Of a stretch of DNA of 64,000 bases, positions 22,131 through 33,376 are shown one piece after another. A model generated the notes under the pieces. The model searched no databases. It saw nothing but the letters and a program-made list of their open reading frames with translations, and was not told the origin of the DNA. The first letter of the stretch is position 1. Each line of letters begins with the position of its first letter. A program made the translations under genes and the position numbers. This DNA is from Nectonema munidae (Eukaryota > Nematomorpha > Nectonematoida > Nectonematidae), in contig JAUIRK010001052.1 of assembly GCA_030549495.1 (NCBI GenBank), positions 1,860,001 through 1,924,000 on the forward strand, in the 5' to 3' direction.

Positions 22131-22836
22131 CAGTAAAAGTTCGTTATCTCGAAACCGATGGGACCTATTGAAGTACTTCGAGTTAACAAATTTTTACTGT
22201 GTTAAATTAAATACCAACGCTCATGCGTGGTCATCTTTAGCCTTTCAAAACAAACGTTAAAATGATTAAAATATATATTTAAACAAACATTAAAACTTTA
22301 TAAACAGATAAAAAATTATTTAAACAAAAGAAGTGATTCTGATACAAGATTATTCAGTTAGAACATAAAAAATCATCCATTGTTTTTTTTTAATTTAAAA
22401 AACATCTAGCTTTAAAATTATTGTGTCATATAAGCTTTAATAAATCTATTGTGTCATATAATGTCATCGACTTCAATTTACACATGCGTACTTAATTAAT
22501 TAACACAAACAACTCGTGAAAATCTACGTTTTAATTTCATTCACCTGTAGGATTTCCGTTACACTAAACAAAGGCAACAGTTTGCTGCTCTAGGATTAAA
22601 AACAGGTGTCAATTAGCTCAGAAAGTTTTTTCAAGTCAAACTTCGAGTTAAACAATGTAATTATCTGCAATGTGTAAGGCTATGGCTACAAAATTGACTT
22701 CGAAATAACCGAAAATTCGAGTAAACTGTCTTCGAGTTATATGGATAATTTAACATGCCAATTATAAGGAAATTGCCGGCACCTCGTAAAAACTTCGATC
22801 GAGTTATCCGAATTCGATATAACGAGCTTTTACATG
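22131..22836. mobile_element. Pogo/Tigger-like MITE
   Basis: The left end CAGTAAAAGTTCGTTATCTCGA and the right end (inverse CATGTAAAAGCTCGTTATATCGA) are near-perfect inverted repeats, each next to a TA dinucleotide. The 'CGTTATATCGA' phrase is shared with the Tigger element at 38130-44447. There is no coding capacity, so it is a non-autonomous Tc1/mariner-pogo type element in the palmitoyltransferase intron. Confidence 0.75.
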
Positions 22837-24456
22837 TAAACTTGTCATTCGCGAAGCTTCTTTATGGCTGTTTGTGATGATAATGTTATTTTCTTTTAAC
22901 TTTTTATATTGCTTGAATTGTTTTTTTAAATAAAAAAATTCTTAAAATCTGAATAAATGTTTAATAATAATTAGTTTTAATATAATTTTTTTAAGATAAT
23001 AGGCTGCAGTCATGTAGCAACGAAGGGGAGGGCAAATATTTTCCTTAAGTGTGAGGCGGGGAAAAAGTTTCTTACGGAATTACATTTTAATGAAAACTTC
23101 TAAAAAAATGTTGCAAAATTTGATCCTCCATTACAACAAAACTATAAACGGATGTCATATTAGCTTTCTCTAATTTTTTTCCCTTTAGTGAATTGAGATA
23201 TCCTGGCAAAGATGTTGAACTAAACAAAGATCATAAACTTTTAAGTTTAGAATATTTGCTAGTTAGTCATAATAAACAAATGATTGCAAATTTATTTTAA
23301 GAGACGAAGTATCACAGCGACGAAATGTCACTGGAGGGAGTGTCACAAAATCTTTGAAAATACTTCTCATAATTGGAAAAAGTTTCATTGAAGAGGTTGG
23401 AGGTTATGGATGCGTGTGTTTTATTGTTCGAGAGTGGCTTATTATCTCAAACTGAATATTTTTAATTGAAAATGAATTATTCATAGCAGTGCTAGAAATA
23501 CTGCATCAAATAAAAATGATCATCCGACTGTGAAGAAGGATACGCAGAAGAAAAAGAATGAAATGACAGATGAATAAACTGAATCGTATGTTTAGCAACC
23601 AGACTATCATATTTCGAAAAGAATAACACGTTTTATGGGAAAGAGGAATGCGGATCTTTTGATTGGTTAAATCGTGTTAATGGGGCATTTATCATCTTGA
23701 TGAAGGCACAGAATTTTGGAATCGTAGCCTAACTTCGATTTTTTAAGTAATAATTTTTTTTTAATATTTAAAAATGGAAAAAATAAGTTCACTTTTTATA
23801 TGCATATGGAGTGGCCTTCTTTAGTAGAAAGGAGAAATACGAGTTGGGTTAAAATATTTCGAATTTTTTGGTATTTAGATTCAGGTTTTTGTAAGTTTTT
23901 GCAGTCTTAGTCGGATATTTTCCAACCGACTTCGCAACCCTGCTGGCAATGTTGATCCTAGCAAGTAACGATGTGCTTATGAGACGAAAATTAAAAAAAT
24001 TTTATGTGCCCCGTCTCAGCTTACATTAAAATAAAGTTGTTTAAACGCAGTTTTCTTAATGTTTTCAATACTTAAGCTCAAGCATGAAAGTTTTGAGAAT
24101 TTAAATTAAACAGGAGTTCTAAAAATCATGCAAAATAACTCCAGGTAATTAAAAAATTTTATTTTGCCTAAGCATACGTTGAATGAGACGACTGTTTTGC
24201 AATTTACTTGTTTGCTTCTTGAAATCGTTGCACACACTTGGTATAATGGAAAGATTTGCTAACGGACTAAGTAAAGACAATGCCTCTGAAAATCAACCAA
24301 ATAAGGATGATCCCTCTGTTAATGTTTTTGATTTTGATACTTCATAAAAGTTTTAAAAGAAAAATGTGCTTAAATGGCAAAGCTTTTGCCTGACTTTTTT
24401 GATCTTGTAACATAATATTTAATGCATTGTATATTTAGTCTTTTTGCTTCTTTTAG
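22837..24456. other. Intron sequence with nothing firmly recognised
   Basis: Intronic DNA of the palmitoyltransferase gene. A short frame beginning MERFANGLSKD near 24250 was seen but cannot be assigned. Confidence 0.45.
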
Positions 24457-24550
24457 TTGTTTTGGGGTTGTACTCTCTTGTGATTTTGCTGATATCTTGG
24501 GTCACTTATCGACGGAAGTATACTTTGTATGAATCAGAATACAAACGAGT
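24457..24550 (+). CDS. ZDHHC3/7-like: DHHC palmitoyltransferase exon (TM3)
   Basis: Starts after a CTTTTAG acceptor and, joined to the split codon from 18360, reads T-IVLGLYSLVILLISWV..., a membrane helix that matches TM3 of the family. It then encodes a short loop with YESEYKR before a GTAAGC donor. In ZDHHC3/7 this loop is longer, so a small exon may be missing from my reading. The join to the next exon is off by one base as placed. Confidence 0.75.
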
Positions 24551-24630
24551 GTAAGCTTTTCAAAGTAATATTCTTCTGATATCGTGTCTATTGAAAAACT
24601 TTTTAAGCTTTCACTCAATTGCACTTTTAG

Positions 24631-24680
24631 TTGAATGTCTACTCTTCACAGTTTTTGCATTGATCATTCTGAGTGAGCAC
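24631..24680 (+). CDS. ZDHHC3/7-like: DHHC palmitoyltransferase exon (TM4)
   Basis: Encodes ECLLFTVFALIILSEH, aligning with the EGLLFLIF-type fourth membrane helix of ZDHHC3/7. The exon ends in phase 0 at a strong GTAAGT donor, and the next exon opens in phase 0. The acceptor (CTTTTAG) gives a phase that does not fit the donor at 24550, so the exon start or an intervening mini-exon remains uncertain. Confidence 0.65.
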
Positions 24681-25439
24681 GTAAGTTTGTTTTTATATGA
24701 GCGCTAAGCAAACAATTAATCCTCTTTTTCCTGCAACTTCTAAAGCTCTGTTCTACTCTATTTTTAATTGTCTATTCTTTTAAATTTCCAATTTACGTCA
24801 TCAAAATACAAAACTTTTATAGTATTTTTACAACCTAATGGTTCCTACTTGCTAAGGCATTGTCAATTACAAATGTACTGTGGTATAAAGAAGATTAAAA
24901 TACCAAGCTCGATTTCATTTTGACTAACCTTGCTTGCTTTCAAGATAAATTTATAACAAAACTTTCCAATCATTATAAATAAATTTTTGTAAATTGTGTT
25001 GTAGTTCTTACTTTGTTTAAACCAGGTATGCTTGAATTTTCTGAGGATTTAGGATAGCATTTCAGGGGGTGTGAGAAGTGTCGTTCTTGATGACCCGCAC
25101 TTAGTTTATATAGTACTTCCCGAATGCTTTTTCAAATTTATTTATCTAAACATCGGATTGATCATCTTGTTTTTTGTCCTATTTTGGGGATAAAATATCG
25201 GTATTTAGTGACACATAAAAATTTAAGAATTTGATTCGTCTTAAGTTTCTACTTCTCTATCTCCTTGTTTTTCTTCATTTTTTTTGTGATTAAGTATAAT
25301 TTTATTATAGATTAAAAAAAGTCTGTTAATTTTTTTTTTTACTAAATTTTACATTCTGAATAATAACGCTAGAAAAACGCGTTTTGCTTATCGAGCAACC
25401 CTTAAAAATTAGGTTTTTATCTAATGATAAAGCACTTTT
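24681..25439. other. Intron sequence with nothing recognised
   Basis: AT-rich intronic DNA; no element boundary was found. Confidence 0.45.
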
Positions 25440-25740
25440 TGTGGCTTTATACGTGCTCCAAAGCCTTTGGGGTACCCTAGGAAATTATCCCCCCCCCATC
25501 TCTGTTTTTTGCCGGGCGAGTTAAATTTTAAGTTGTTTTTTAAAAAAATCCCAAACTTATAATAAGGGGCTTTAACTTTTTTAAAAAAGGGGGAAATTTT
25601 AAAAAAAAAAATATTTTTCTTCTTTTGTTTTTTATTTTTTTTTTTTTATTAAATTTTTTGAAAAAAATTATTCTAAATTTGAAAAAAATTCCCAACACTT
25701 GCATCCCTTGGGTTATGGTGCCTTGAATCACCCCTTTGAG
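25440..25740. other. Homopolymer-dense segment, possible assembly artefact
   Basis: The segment is built almost wholly of runs: a run of nine or ten C, then long T and A runs with G runs between them (for example 'aaaaaaggggg'). Words look like normal sequence with every run lengthened, which is typical of a low-quality read tail. It interrupts otherwise ordinary intron sequence. Confidence 0.5.
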
Positions 25741-26107
25741 TTACTTTGTGAAGTTTTGCCGAAGTGGACAAACATTTTTACTTTTTTAAAAAGAAGTTTG
25801 TTGTCTCTCATATCGGAGAGCTTTAACACTCTTCTTCGAACTGCGAGAATATGACAAATCAAAAAATTTCAATTTTTTTTTATGATTTCTTATTATTTTT
25901 ATAAGAAATCAGAGTTTTTTCTGAAGCTTCACCATACTTTATGAATTTATTTTGCATGGCTGCTACCATGAAGCATAAGCCCAAGTGCTGTTTCGCAAAA
26001 TTCTTACTTTTTAATTATTTCATACAAAACATTAAGTTTAAATAGATTTAAAATTTAAAAAAAATTAAATGCAGATGAAAATAATTTAATTTAAATGAAT
26101 TTGTTTC
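25741..26107. other. Intron sequence with nothing recognised
   Basis: AT-rich intronic DNA between the homopolymer-dense segment and the hAT C-terminal relic. No exon or element boundary was seen. Confidence 0.4.
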
Positions 26108-26222
26108 AAGAAAAAAGTTGCCTCTACCAAATCTTTCATTGAATCTCGCAGATCAGAATGAATAATACGAAGAACCAAAACTAAGCGTTCCACACTAACT
26201 TGAGTTACTGTAAATCTTTAAA
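26108..26222 (-). pseudogene. hAT transposase C-terminal relic
   Basis: The - strand reads VSVERLVLVLRIIHSDLRDSM followed within a few codons by LVEATFFLKQ. This is the hAT dimerisation motif (family pattern S.ER.FS.L..I.S.LR..M....E..L.L). A stop lies just upstream and no ends were found. It is old and isolated. Confidence 0.55.
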
Positions 26223-27207
26223 TTTTTGTGACATTTTTAAGCGATATTCTCGAAATACTAATCTCATATGAAAATCCTGAGTAGTTGTCTTTGTGGTTTA
26301 TAGGTAGGATAACGATTTATACAGTAGCTTATTCTTATTAGAACTTTATTTTAAGAGTGGCGCTCATGCGCGATTACCTAAACTTCCATGGTTTCTTCAA
26401 AATTCAATTCTGTTGTCAGCAATAAAGGAAAATCTGTTCATTTTAATGTATTTTCAGTTTACCAAATTTTTTAAAATATTGAACTCGCTAAAGTATCAAT
26501 ACGCGAACCGTTTTGAGTTCTCCATTCGGTAAAATTTCATTTCGCAGAAATATACAGGTTAGTGCCACATTACGAACTATTTCAGGATAATGTCTATAAG
26601 ACATTCAAAGCATAGGAGAAATTAAGTTTAAATTAAAAAAGTGGGGATACTTCTAATTTAGAATTTATACTTTAAAAAGCTCTATTTCGCGAAGCTTGGT
26701 TTCAATATCAAGATGTTTCTCACTAGGTAAACGCTTAAAATTTTGTCGCATAATTTTTAAGTGAACTTCAATTCATTTATTTAATATGGATGACTTACAC
26801 TTTATTTTTAATTGAGATCGTTTAAGATCTCATAAAAGTGCATCAAAAAAGTCCAGGTTAGAATGAAATTTTCTAAAAAATATGTCCTGAAATTTTCGGC
26901 AAAACTGAAGAATATTTTTCATATTTTTTGTATATGAATATACAAATTGTTGAATATATTTGTATTAGTTAAGTCAATTAAATAGTTTGTAAATTTATTA
27001 ATGAATTTGTTAAAAAGTTAAATAATATATAAAATTTTAATAATCAGTTTTTTTGTTAGTTGTTCTTTAGTTTATTTAATTGGTCTTTTGTAAATTAATT
27101 CTTATATTACTTTTTGGTTCTATTAATTGGTTAGTTGTATTGCTTATCACTTTGATTGAGTAAAAATTAGTATATCAGTTTGGGTTTGCTAGTTAATTAT
27201 TCCAACT
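26223..27207. other. Intron sequence with nothing recognised
   Basis: AT-rich intronic DNA. No exon or element boundary is supported. Confidence 0.4.
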
Positions 27208-27345
27208 ATATATGATATAGTTTTAAGTATATTTGTTTCTTTATTAGTTTCAATTTGTTATTTATTTGGTCAAATAGTTGCTGAAGAAGTAACTTTTCAA
27301 ATTCTATGCTATGTTTGCTAGTTAGTTACCACTGCTGCTAAGTTA
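27208..27345 (+). repeat. Dispersed repeat, copy 1
   Basis: About 140 bp that match 29993-30130 in the same orientation (shared words include 'agtatatttgttt', 'tcaaatagttg.tgaagaagtaac' and 'tttgctagttagttacca'). It belongs to no known family that I recognise. Confidence 0.5.
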
Positions 27346-27712
27346 ATGGGCAATTTGATATTGAGAGCTGCAAAATATTAATTAGAAAATGATTTGGAAC
27401 CTGGCGATTAAAACTTCTAGTAGCTTCCGCTCCGGCTTTACTCAATATGATCAGCTTGGCTCCAACTCCGTCTGCCCAGCCCTGCTTTAAATACAATTTG
27501 AAGCTTGAACCTATGAAAAATGTTGGGCTTTCCTCTCGATATGTTTCTAAGACTTTGTAAACATGCACGACCTGTCCTCCTCCCATTATTCCCTCTAAGT
27601 TAATGAGACTTGGATATAACTTAGATGTCCATTCCCTTTCAATTTTTCAAAATGTCTTTGCGACTATTTTTTGAATAAGCAAGTAACCTTAAATTCTTTT
27701 TTAATTTTACAG

Positions 27713-27821
27713 ATTTCAGGAGTTTTGATTGACCAAACTAAAGTTGAAGCATTGATTAATAAAGAAACTAAAAAGAAAAAGCACTCTCGTGTTGAACTCT
27801 TGAGCCAAATTTTTGGAAGTC
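27713..27821 (+). CDS. ZDHHC3/7-like: DHHC palmitoyltransferase exon (TTxE-like motif, C-tail)
   Basis: Opens in phase 0 after a TTTTACAG acceptor, fitting the exon that ends at 24680. It encodes SGVLIDQTKVEALIN, where DQTKVE takes the place of the family's DETGIE (TTxE region), then a lysine-rich stretch and LLSQIFGS, matching the 'FG' element of the ZDHHC3/7 tail. It ends in phase 1 at a GTAAGT donor. At least one more exon must lie downstream; I did not find it. Confidence 0.85.
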
Positions 27822-29229
27822 GTAAGTTTTTTTGCCCTAAAGTTTCTATGTCCAATCAATTGCATATGTGTGGGATCATTTTCAATATTTCATGAATTAT
27901 TAGATTTTGAATATCTTTAAACGTTAATGCAACATTATTCACGAATCTTGTTTTTCTCATCAGTAATTTTTCTTTTAAAGCAAGAACTTGTATAAGTTTG
28001 GGAAAAGTCGTTTGAGAAATTCTTATGGGTTTACAATGCGTATTTCAATTTTCTCAATATTTAAAAGACTTGTTTGGCTTTTGAGTAGACTTTCCATATT
28101 ACTTTTTATGTTTTAAGGTTATGTCTTAGAATGAATATTTAAAATCTACTTTTTACTTCATTGATATAATAATGCAAATTTGAAATATATTTGATCAGAG
28201 GCAGTAATGCAGCCTGTAATTTGAGCAAGAGACCATAGATTTTTCAGTGGCGCAAATATTTTTTATAGCACATAAATATATTTATAAAGTATTCTCTATA
28301 ATTTACAGCTTAAGAGGTTTATCTCTATTACTTATTACTGAAAAAATTAAATTGATATAATAGAATACATAATTGGGAAAATGGTATTATTATGTTTGCT
28401 AAATGTAATTTAAAGTCTTTTATTCCAGAAAGCAAATATATAGCATCTTTATTCCTAGATATTCGTTTTATTTAGTGTTTTATTATTTTTATCAAGATTG
28501 CTTTGAATCGTTCGCAATGTTTTCACACTTTCCTTAAAAAAGTACAAATAATTTCGTTTTCATGTATTTTATGGCGTATAACTTGTGCAACGGTACATCT
28601 AATTTATATAAATTTAATAGCAAATTTTCTTCCAAAAATTTTAAACTTTTAATTTCTATTTAAAAGGACCAAATTTAAATTCACGGCTTCATACCTGTCA
28701 ATTCATAGAACCAATTTTTTAATTTATTTTCAAAAAATTTACTTTATAACTGAATATATGTGTAGGTAGAATATGAAGATTATATATGATGATTCTTTTT
28801 TTTCGTTGCTCAAAATTTTATAATTTAATTTTAAACCTGACCAATTCATTTATCGGATTTGTCGAATAATCTACTTTCGGATAAATGACGTCTGAATGCA
28901 TTACCAATGTGTTTTCTAAGACAACCCTTTCTATATGGTCTTTAGAAGACAAAGATATTTTAAACCTTCGAACACCGAATATAGAATGGGTTCAACCAAA
29001 AATTCTGTGCCTTAAAGATATACGAAAGAGATCATTTTTCAAAATGAAAAAAAAAATTGAAAAAAAAACAATTTCAAATTAGGTAACATTTCTTTTTTTT
29101 CACATAAAATTGAACTTTTTTGTTTATATAGTGATTTCAAAATTTTCATTTCAATATCATTTTTACATTGAAATAAAACATTAAAATATACCATATTTAA
29201 TTTAACATTCAACATTAGAAATCAAATGC
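27822..29229. other. Probable intron with nothing recognised
   Basis: AT-rich DNA after the last palmitoyltransferase exon I can place. A 65-codon frame at 28885-29082 has no recognisable motif. Confidence 0.4.
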
Positions 29230-29460
29230 TTGCCAATCTAGGACACACTTTTATTTTTGAAACATCTTTAATTTTACATCTACCACGATCTCTCATAAAT
29301 GAGGGTATGCGTTCTTCAATACCTTCTCTTAATCTTTTAGATATTCTTCCCACGTAAGATGCTCCTCATTCACGATTATAAATTAAAATTAATTTACTTT
29401 CATTAAGCTTAGTAATCGGATCTTTTATAGATTTTGGGAACATTTTTTTGACATTATAAA
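29230..29460 (-). mobile_element. Penelope-like element relic (GIY-YIG endonuclease)
   Basis: The - strand reads LIYNRE, one stop, then GASYVGRISKRLREGIEERIPSF. This fits the 'C..C...YVG.T..RL..R...H.P' pattern of the GIY-YIG endonuclease that follows the reverse transcriptase in Penelope-like elements. The reverse transcriptase itself is not visible nearby, so only the 3' end remains. Confidence 0.55.
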
Positions 29461-29544
29461 AAATTTGTAAGTTTAGAGCTGGTAATGTTTGCCTAAAAAC
29501 AATTATAAATTTTGAAAATTATAAAAAAAAAAGTTCGTGTAAAT

Positions 29545-29869
29545 CAGTGTTGTCCAAATTACAGCCCACAAGCCACGTGTGACCCTTATTATTGTCAAAT
29601 ACTGCTCGCGGCCTCTTGAAACAATGTGCATTATTTAAATTAGAGTAATATGAATTATAGTCTACTGACACTTTAAATAGGTCATTTAAAGTACATATCT
29701 TAACATGTATAGTTAATTTCTCTTTATTTTTAACGAAAGCTCACTAGTTTATCTATTCTATATAATAATAATAATAATAATAATAGCAAATCAGTAAAGG
29801 ACAAAATATGTCCTGGATTCCAATTTTTTTGTTAATGCCGGCCACGTCAATAAGGCTTGGACAACTCTG
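29545..29869. mobile_element. hAT-like MITE
   Basis: The left end CAGTGTTGTCCAAATTACAG and the right end (inverse CAGAGTTGTCCAAGCC) form inverted repeats. The 8-base flanks agree at only 5 of 8 positions, so it is old. There is no coding capacity; an ATA microsatellite lies inside (about 29763-29785). Confidence 0.6.
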
Positions 29870-29992
29870 ATATAAAGGATTAATTTTGGACCTAACAATA
29901 TTTCGAAATGCTCATCAATCTAGGAGTTAAGCTTGCAAATTGATTTATGCTGAAAAACATTTGTATTGATAGTTATTTATTTTAAACTCTAT

Positions 29993-30130
29993 AGTCTATA
30001 TAATATAGTTAGTTTTGTGTATATTTGTTTCCTTATAAATTAGAATTTGTTAATTAGTTAGTCAAATAGTTGGTGAAGAAGTAACGTAAATTTGATGCTA
30101 TTTGCTAGTTAGTTACCATTGTCGCTATTT
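29993..30130 (+). repeat. Dispersed repeat, copy 2
   Basis: Second copy of the repeat at 27208-27345, about 80 percent alike by eye. Confidence 0.5.
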
Positions 30131-33100
30131 GTTGTGATGGTTGTTGCTAAGTGTGTCTTTGTGAAGCTGAGTAATAATTATACTTGTTTTACGCTTATGA
30201 TATCATAACACTAAGCGTATACGCTAATTGATCTTTTTCATCACATTCTTGTCTAAGAGACTCTTATTGTGTATAAATGTGTGTATCATAGCATATATAT
30301 ATAAGTCAACAAATATTGATTTTTGGCTTGTAGAAACAACTATTACTCTACCATATTGTTGCATAACAAGTCCAGATCTAGTTTACCCATGGAAAATTGT
30401 CAAAAAAATATTTAAGGAAAACTTTGTTTTTCATTTTAATACATTTTCTTGGGAGAAAAAAACTTTCCAAAATGTGTGTCAAAGAAATAGTATAGGTTGG
30501 CAAAGCCTAAGTGGGCTAGAGAGTCAGCTAAGTTAAATAGTCGTTGTTTTTACCGTAATCTTTTTGTGTCTAAGTTTTTCACACTTCGCATATTTCTTGG
30601 CATTTTGTCTGTCAAGATTTTTTCATAGAAGCGTTTTTGAGAGGAGGCTTTTTATTATTTTTCAGTTGGTTTCTTTTAACTATATCTTTTTCAGCTCCAT
30701 CTCTACTTTGGTTGGTTCCATTGAGTCGAAGATCCTTAATGTGACGTTTTTCTGGCTTGGTGCTGTTAGTCTGGGCTTTTTTGCAATGCAAATCCTTCAT
30801 CATAACTTACTTTGTTTATTTTTCAGTATTTATTTTTATCCTTATACACTGCATTTAATTAAAAAATTTTCTTCCCAATTTTCATAAAATACTCTCCATG
30901 CATTTAGCTTTTATATTTTGTCTTTCTAAATACTTTTACTATTGTGAAAGTGTTGTTTTATCTAAATTTTACGTAAGCCTTAAATTTATTTACTTTAATA
31001 AATACTTTCTAAAGCTTTCTTTTACGAGTAAAGTACGTGAGATTGTGAGTGTATGTAAATACATATGCCATGTTATTATTCGTTATAGGACGTTGCAACC
31101 AACTTTCAACTAAATTAAAGGGCATGTGTTTAACTTTTGATTCCAACAGTGTTTTAAATTATTCTAATGATCTTCAGAGAGTTTTTTTTTGCAAAATCTT
31201 TATTTTTTTGTCAGTTCAGAGTTATTCGTTGTTCTATCTATTAATTTCAATCGTATCATTTTTAAAAATTTTGATGTCATTGACCTTTGAGTAAATTTTA
31301 AACTAACAAATATATCCATTGGTTAATGAGTTTTAAATCCAAGCTACTGTTATAAATCAAGCGCTTTAGAAGTACGCAAGGTAAACTAGTCATGATTGTA
31401 ATTGTATAGTTTTAAAATTTAAAGTGTACTTTTTTGAGTAAATATAAATACTTTCTGTAGGATGGAAATCTCTGATAACTGGTTTAAATGGATGCTTCTT
31501 GATAACTGCTTTAAAGGTTCCTTCCTTTGATTGAAATGGTTTTAAATTTTCACTATATATTCATGATCCTTTCCTTGGTGAATTTTGAGTAATGAAGACT
31601 TCTGAATTATTCCCCATCGACATAAGGAGAAGAAAACAATTAAAATATAAATTGTTTTTGTGGAATGATTGAATTTTCCTGTTATTTGACCCACCCATGT
31701 TCTCATGTGGTAGAGAGAACTATCAGAGTTCTGCTACTATATACATTTGTGAATCAATCTTTTCAGAAAGTGTTTCTAATAGAACAATAGTGTGCACATG
31801 CGGATCCTGTTGCTGCATATGGCTCTTTGCTCAATATGACGTGGCTCTTATGAATGGCTAGTTGTTCTCTAAACTATATTTTGAGTGTGTGTAGTGTGCA
31901 CACCCAGTATTAACCATTTGGAAGAGCTTTTTTAACTAGCTGCCTTCCCCAAAGTACTTATTTTCTCAAGAATACAGATTTTTTTGTTAATTTGGTTTTT
32001 AATTTAGCTTCTATGTTTTTTCTGCAAAAATATACGATTAAATCAAAAAATTCTAAAGTTAGATATCAACTTGGGGCTCTTTATAAGACATTAAAAATAA
32101 TTTATCGCTCTTTATATCCTCTAATGTGCCAATCCCTGTAATAGAACAATGAGGTGAAATAAGAAAGTACTCCTCTTTCCTTTTCCCGCTTTGTACGATC
32201 AACAAACATTTCTCACTCAATTTTTGTCAGTATGCATTAAATAATGATAATAAAATTAATCGAACTATTGATTAACACGCTGTTTTTCCTAAACTTGTAT
32301 ATAAACTCTAGAACCGTTGTTCCTAAACTTTTTCTGATCGTTACCCAATTTTCATACATGATCCTTGTCTATGACCCCCACAACAATCATAGCTGGTGAA
32401 TGTCTACTAGTATCTAACAATTATAATCATAAGATTAATTAAAAAGGGCATTTTGCTAAAAGGTGTTTCAAGAATAAGCCAAAAAAAGAAGGAAACTTAG
32501 AAAATCCATTGGATGGAAAAAGTTTATTAATCCTACGCTATGTGATTTAACTCAACCTGATAAGGAGATACTAACTGATAAGTAATAAAAGGTTGGTTGG
32601 TTTTGGAATTGTTTGTACGTTGTATTGTATTCACAGGTGGGATAAGATTGACGCGTTTTTATTTTATTTCTCTGCTATAAGATCCTATAAGAAAATTATA
32701 AGATTAAAATTTTCAGAGTTATACAACACTTCCTTTTGTGATTTCATTATTTATATTTTTTATCTTTATATCAAAATGTTTTTAATGTTCAAAGTATTTG
32801 TTTTCTAAATCTTTTCCTTTATTATATCTTATTTACACTTTCAATGAATATTTAATATGCTCTCCTTTTTCAATTATTTGTTTTGTGTCAGTTGACGTTT
32901 TTGTGCGTTTTTATTAAAGAAAGTTTTCTTTTACGAAATATATGCAAGCACGTATATTGAATATTTAAGTGTGGGAATGATGGTTTGTTTCTCTCTTTTA
33001 TCGGTTACTAAAAGAGATTCAAGACTCAAAAGTAGTATAAACGACTGCTTTATAATTTCCCCATGCTTCACTTATCTCATTATAATTTAGATTTATTCAA

Positions 33101-33171
33101 ATAGTCCTTTTCTCCTTGAACCATTTCTATTTTGTTTTTTTCACTAAAATCGTTATTTTAAGTTAAAAAGG
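30131..33171. other. Stretch without a supported gene; possible hAT end near 32312
   Basis: Open frames at 30228-30536 and 30564-30887 are T-rich and hydrophobic with no family signal. At 32312-32355 the phrase 'ccgttgttcctaaacttttt' followed by 'cgttaccca' resembles a decayed hAT terminus of the 'CAGTGGTTCCCAAACTTTTT' type; no partner end was found. Confidence 0.4.
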
Positions 33172-33177
33172 TTTATT
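33172..33177 (-). terminator. Poly(A) signal of the PDGF/VEGF gene
   Basis: AATAAA on the - strand about 28 bases past the stop codon of the growth-factor gene. Confidence 0.5.
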
Positions 33178-33204
33178 TTGCACTCTTCATCAATGGACGA
33201 CGTT

Positions 33205-33321
33205 TTATGAATTTTTATATTCACAGATGCAGCTTTCATCTTCCTCAACCGTAATCTTTTTTTCTTTATTAAGTAATTCCAAGTCCATTTCTTCAAAGCT
33301 GGTAACTTCTATTTCCAAAAC
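33205..33321 (-). CDS. PDGF/VEGF-family growth factor, last exon
   Basis: A 39-codon exon including the stop, opening in phase 0 after a TATATTCAG acceptor. It reads VLEIEVTSFEEMDLE..., then an acidic and basic stretch ending EDESCICEYKNS. The CxC pair supplies the last two of the eight conserved cystine-knot cysteines. A 55-bp intron (33322-33376) separates it from the exon with the core motif, and the phases fit. The protein ends shortly after the knot, without a long basic retention tail. No frame over 60 codons covers it, so splice phase and family motif are the evidence. Confidence 0.85.
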   Translation of the reverse strand, partial: VLEIEVTSFEEMDLELLNKEKKITVEEDESCICEYKNS

Positions 33322-33376
33322 CTGAATATAATAAGAAGAGTCTTCTTTAAAAATTAGATTATAATTCATACAATAC

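Noticed and set aside
27338-27586. 82-codon - strand frame
   Set aside because: No recognisable domain and no matching splice sites; partly overlaps a dispersed repeat.
28885-29082. 65-codon + strand frame starting MTSECITNVF
   Set aside because: I looked for a palmitoyltransferase tail or a transposon protein and found neither.
30228-30887. Two overlapping frames rich in Phe, Leu and Ile
   Set aside because: Low-complexity T-rich sequence, with no family signal or splice phase support.
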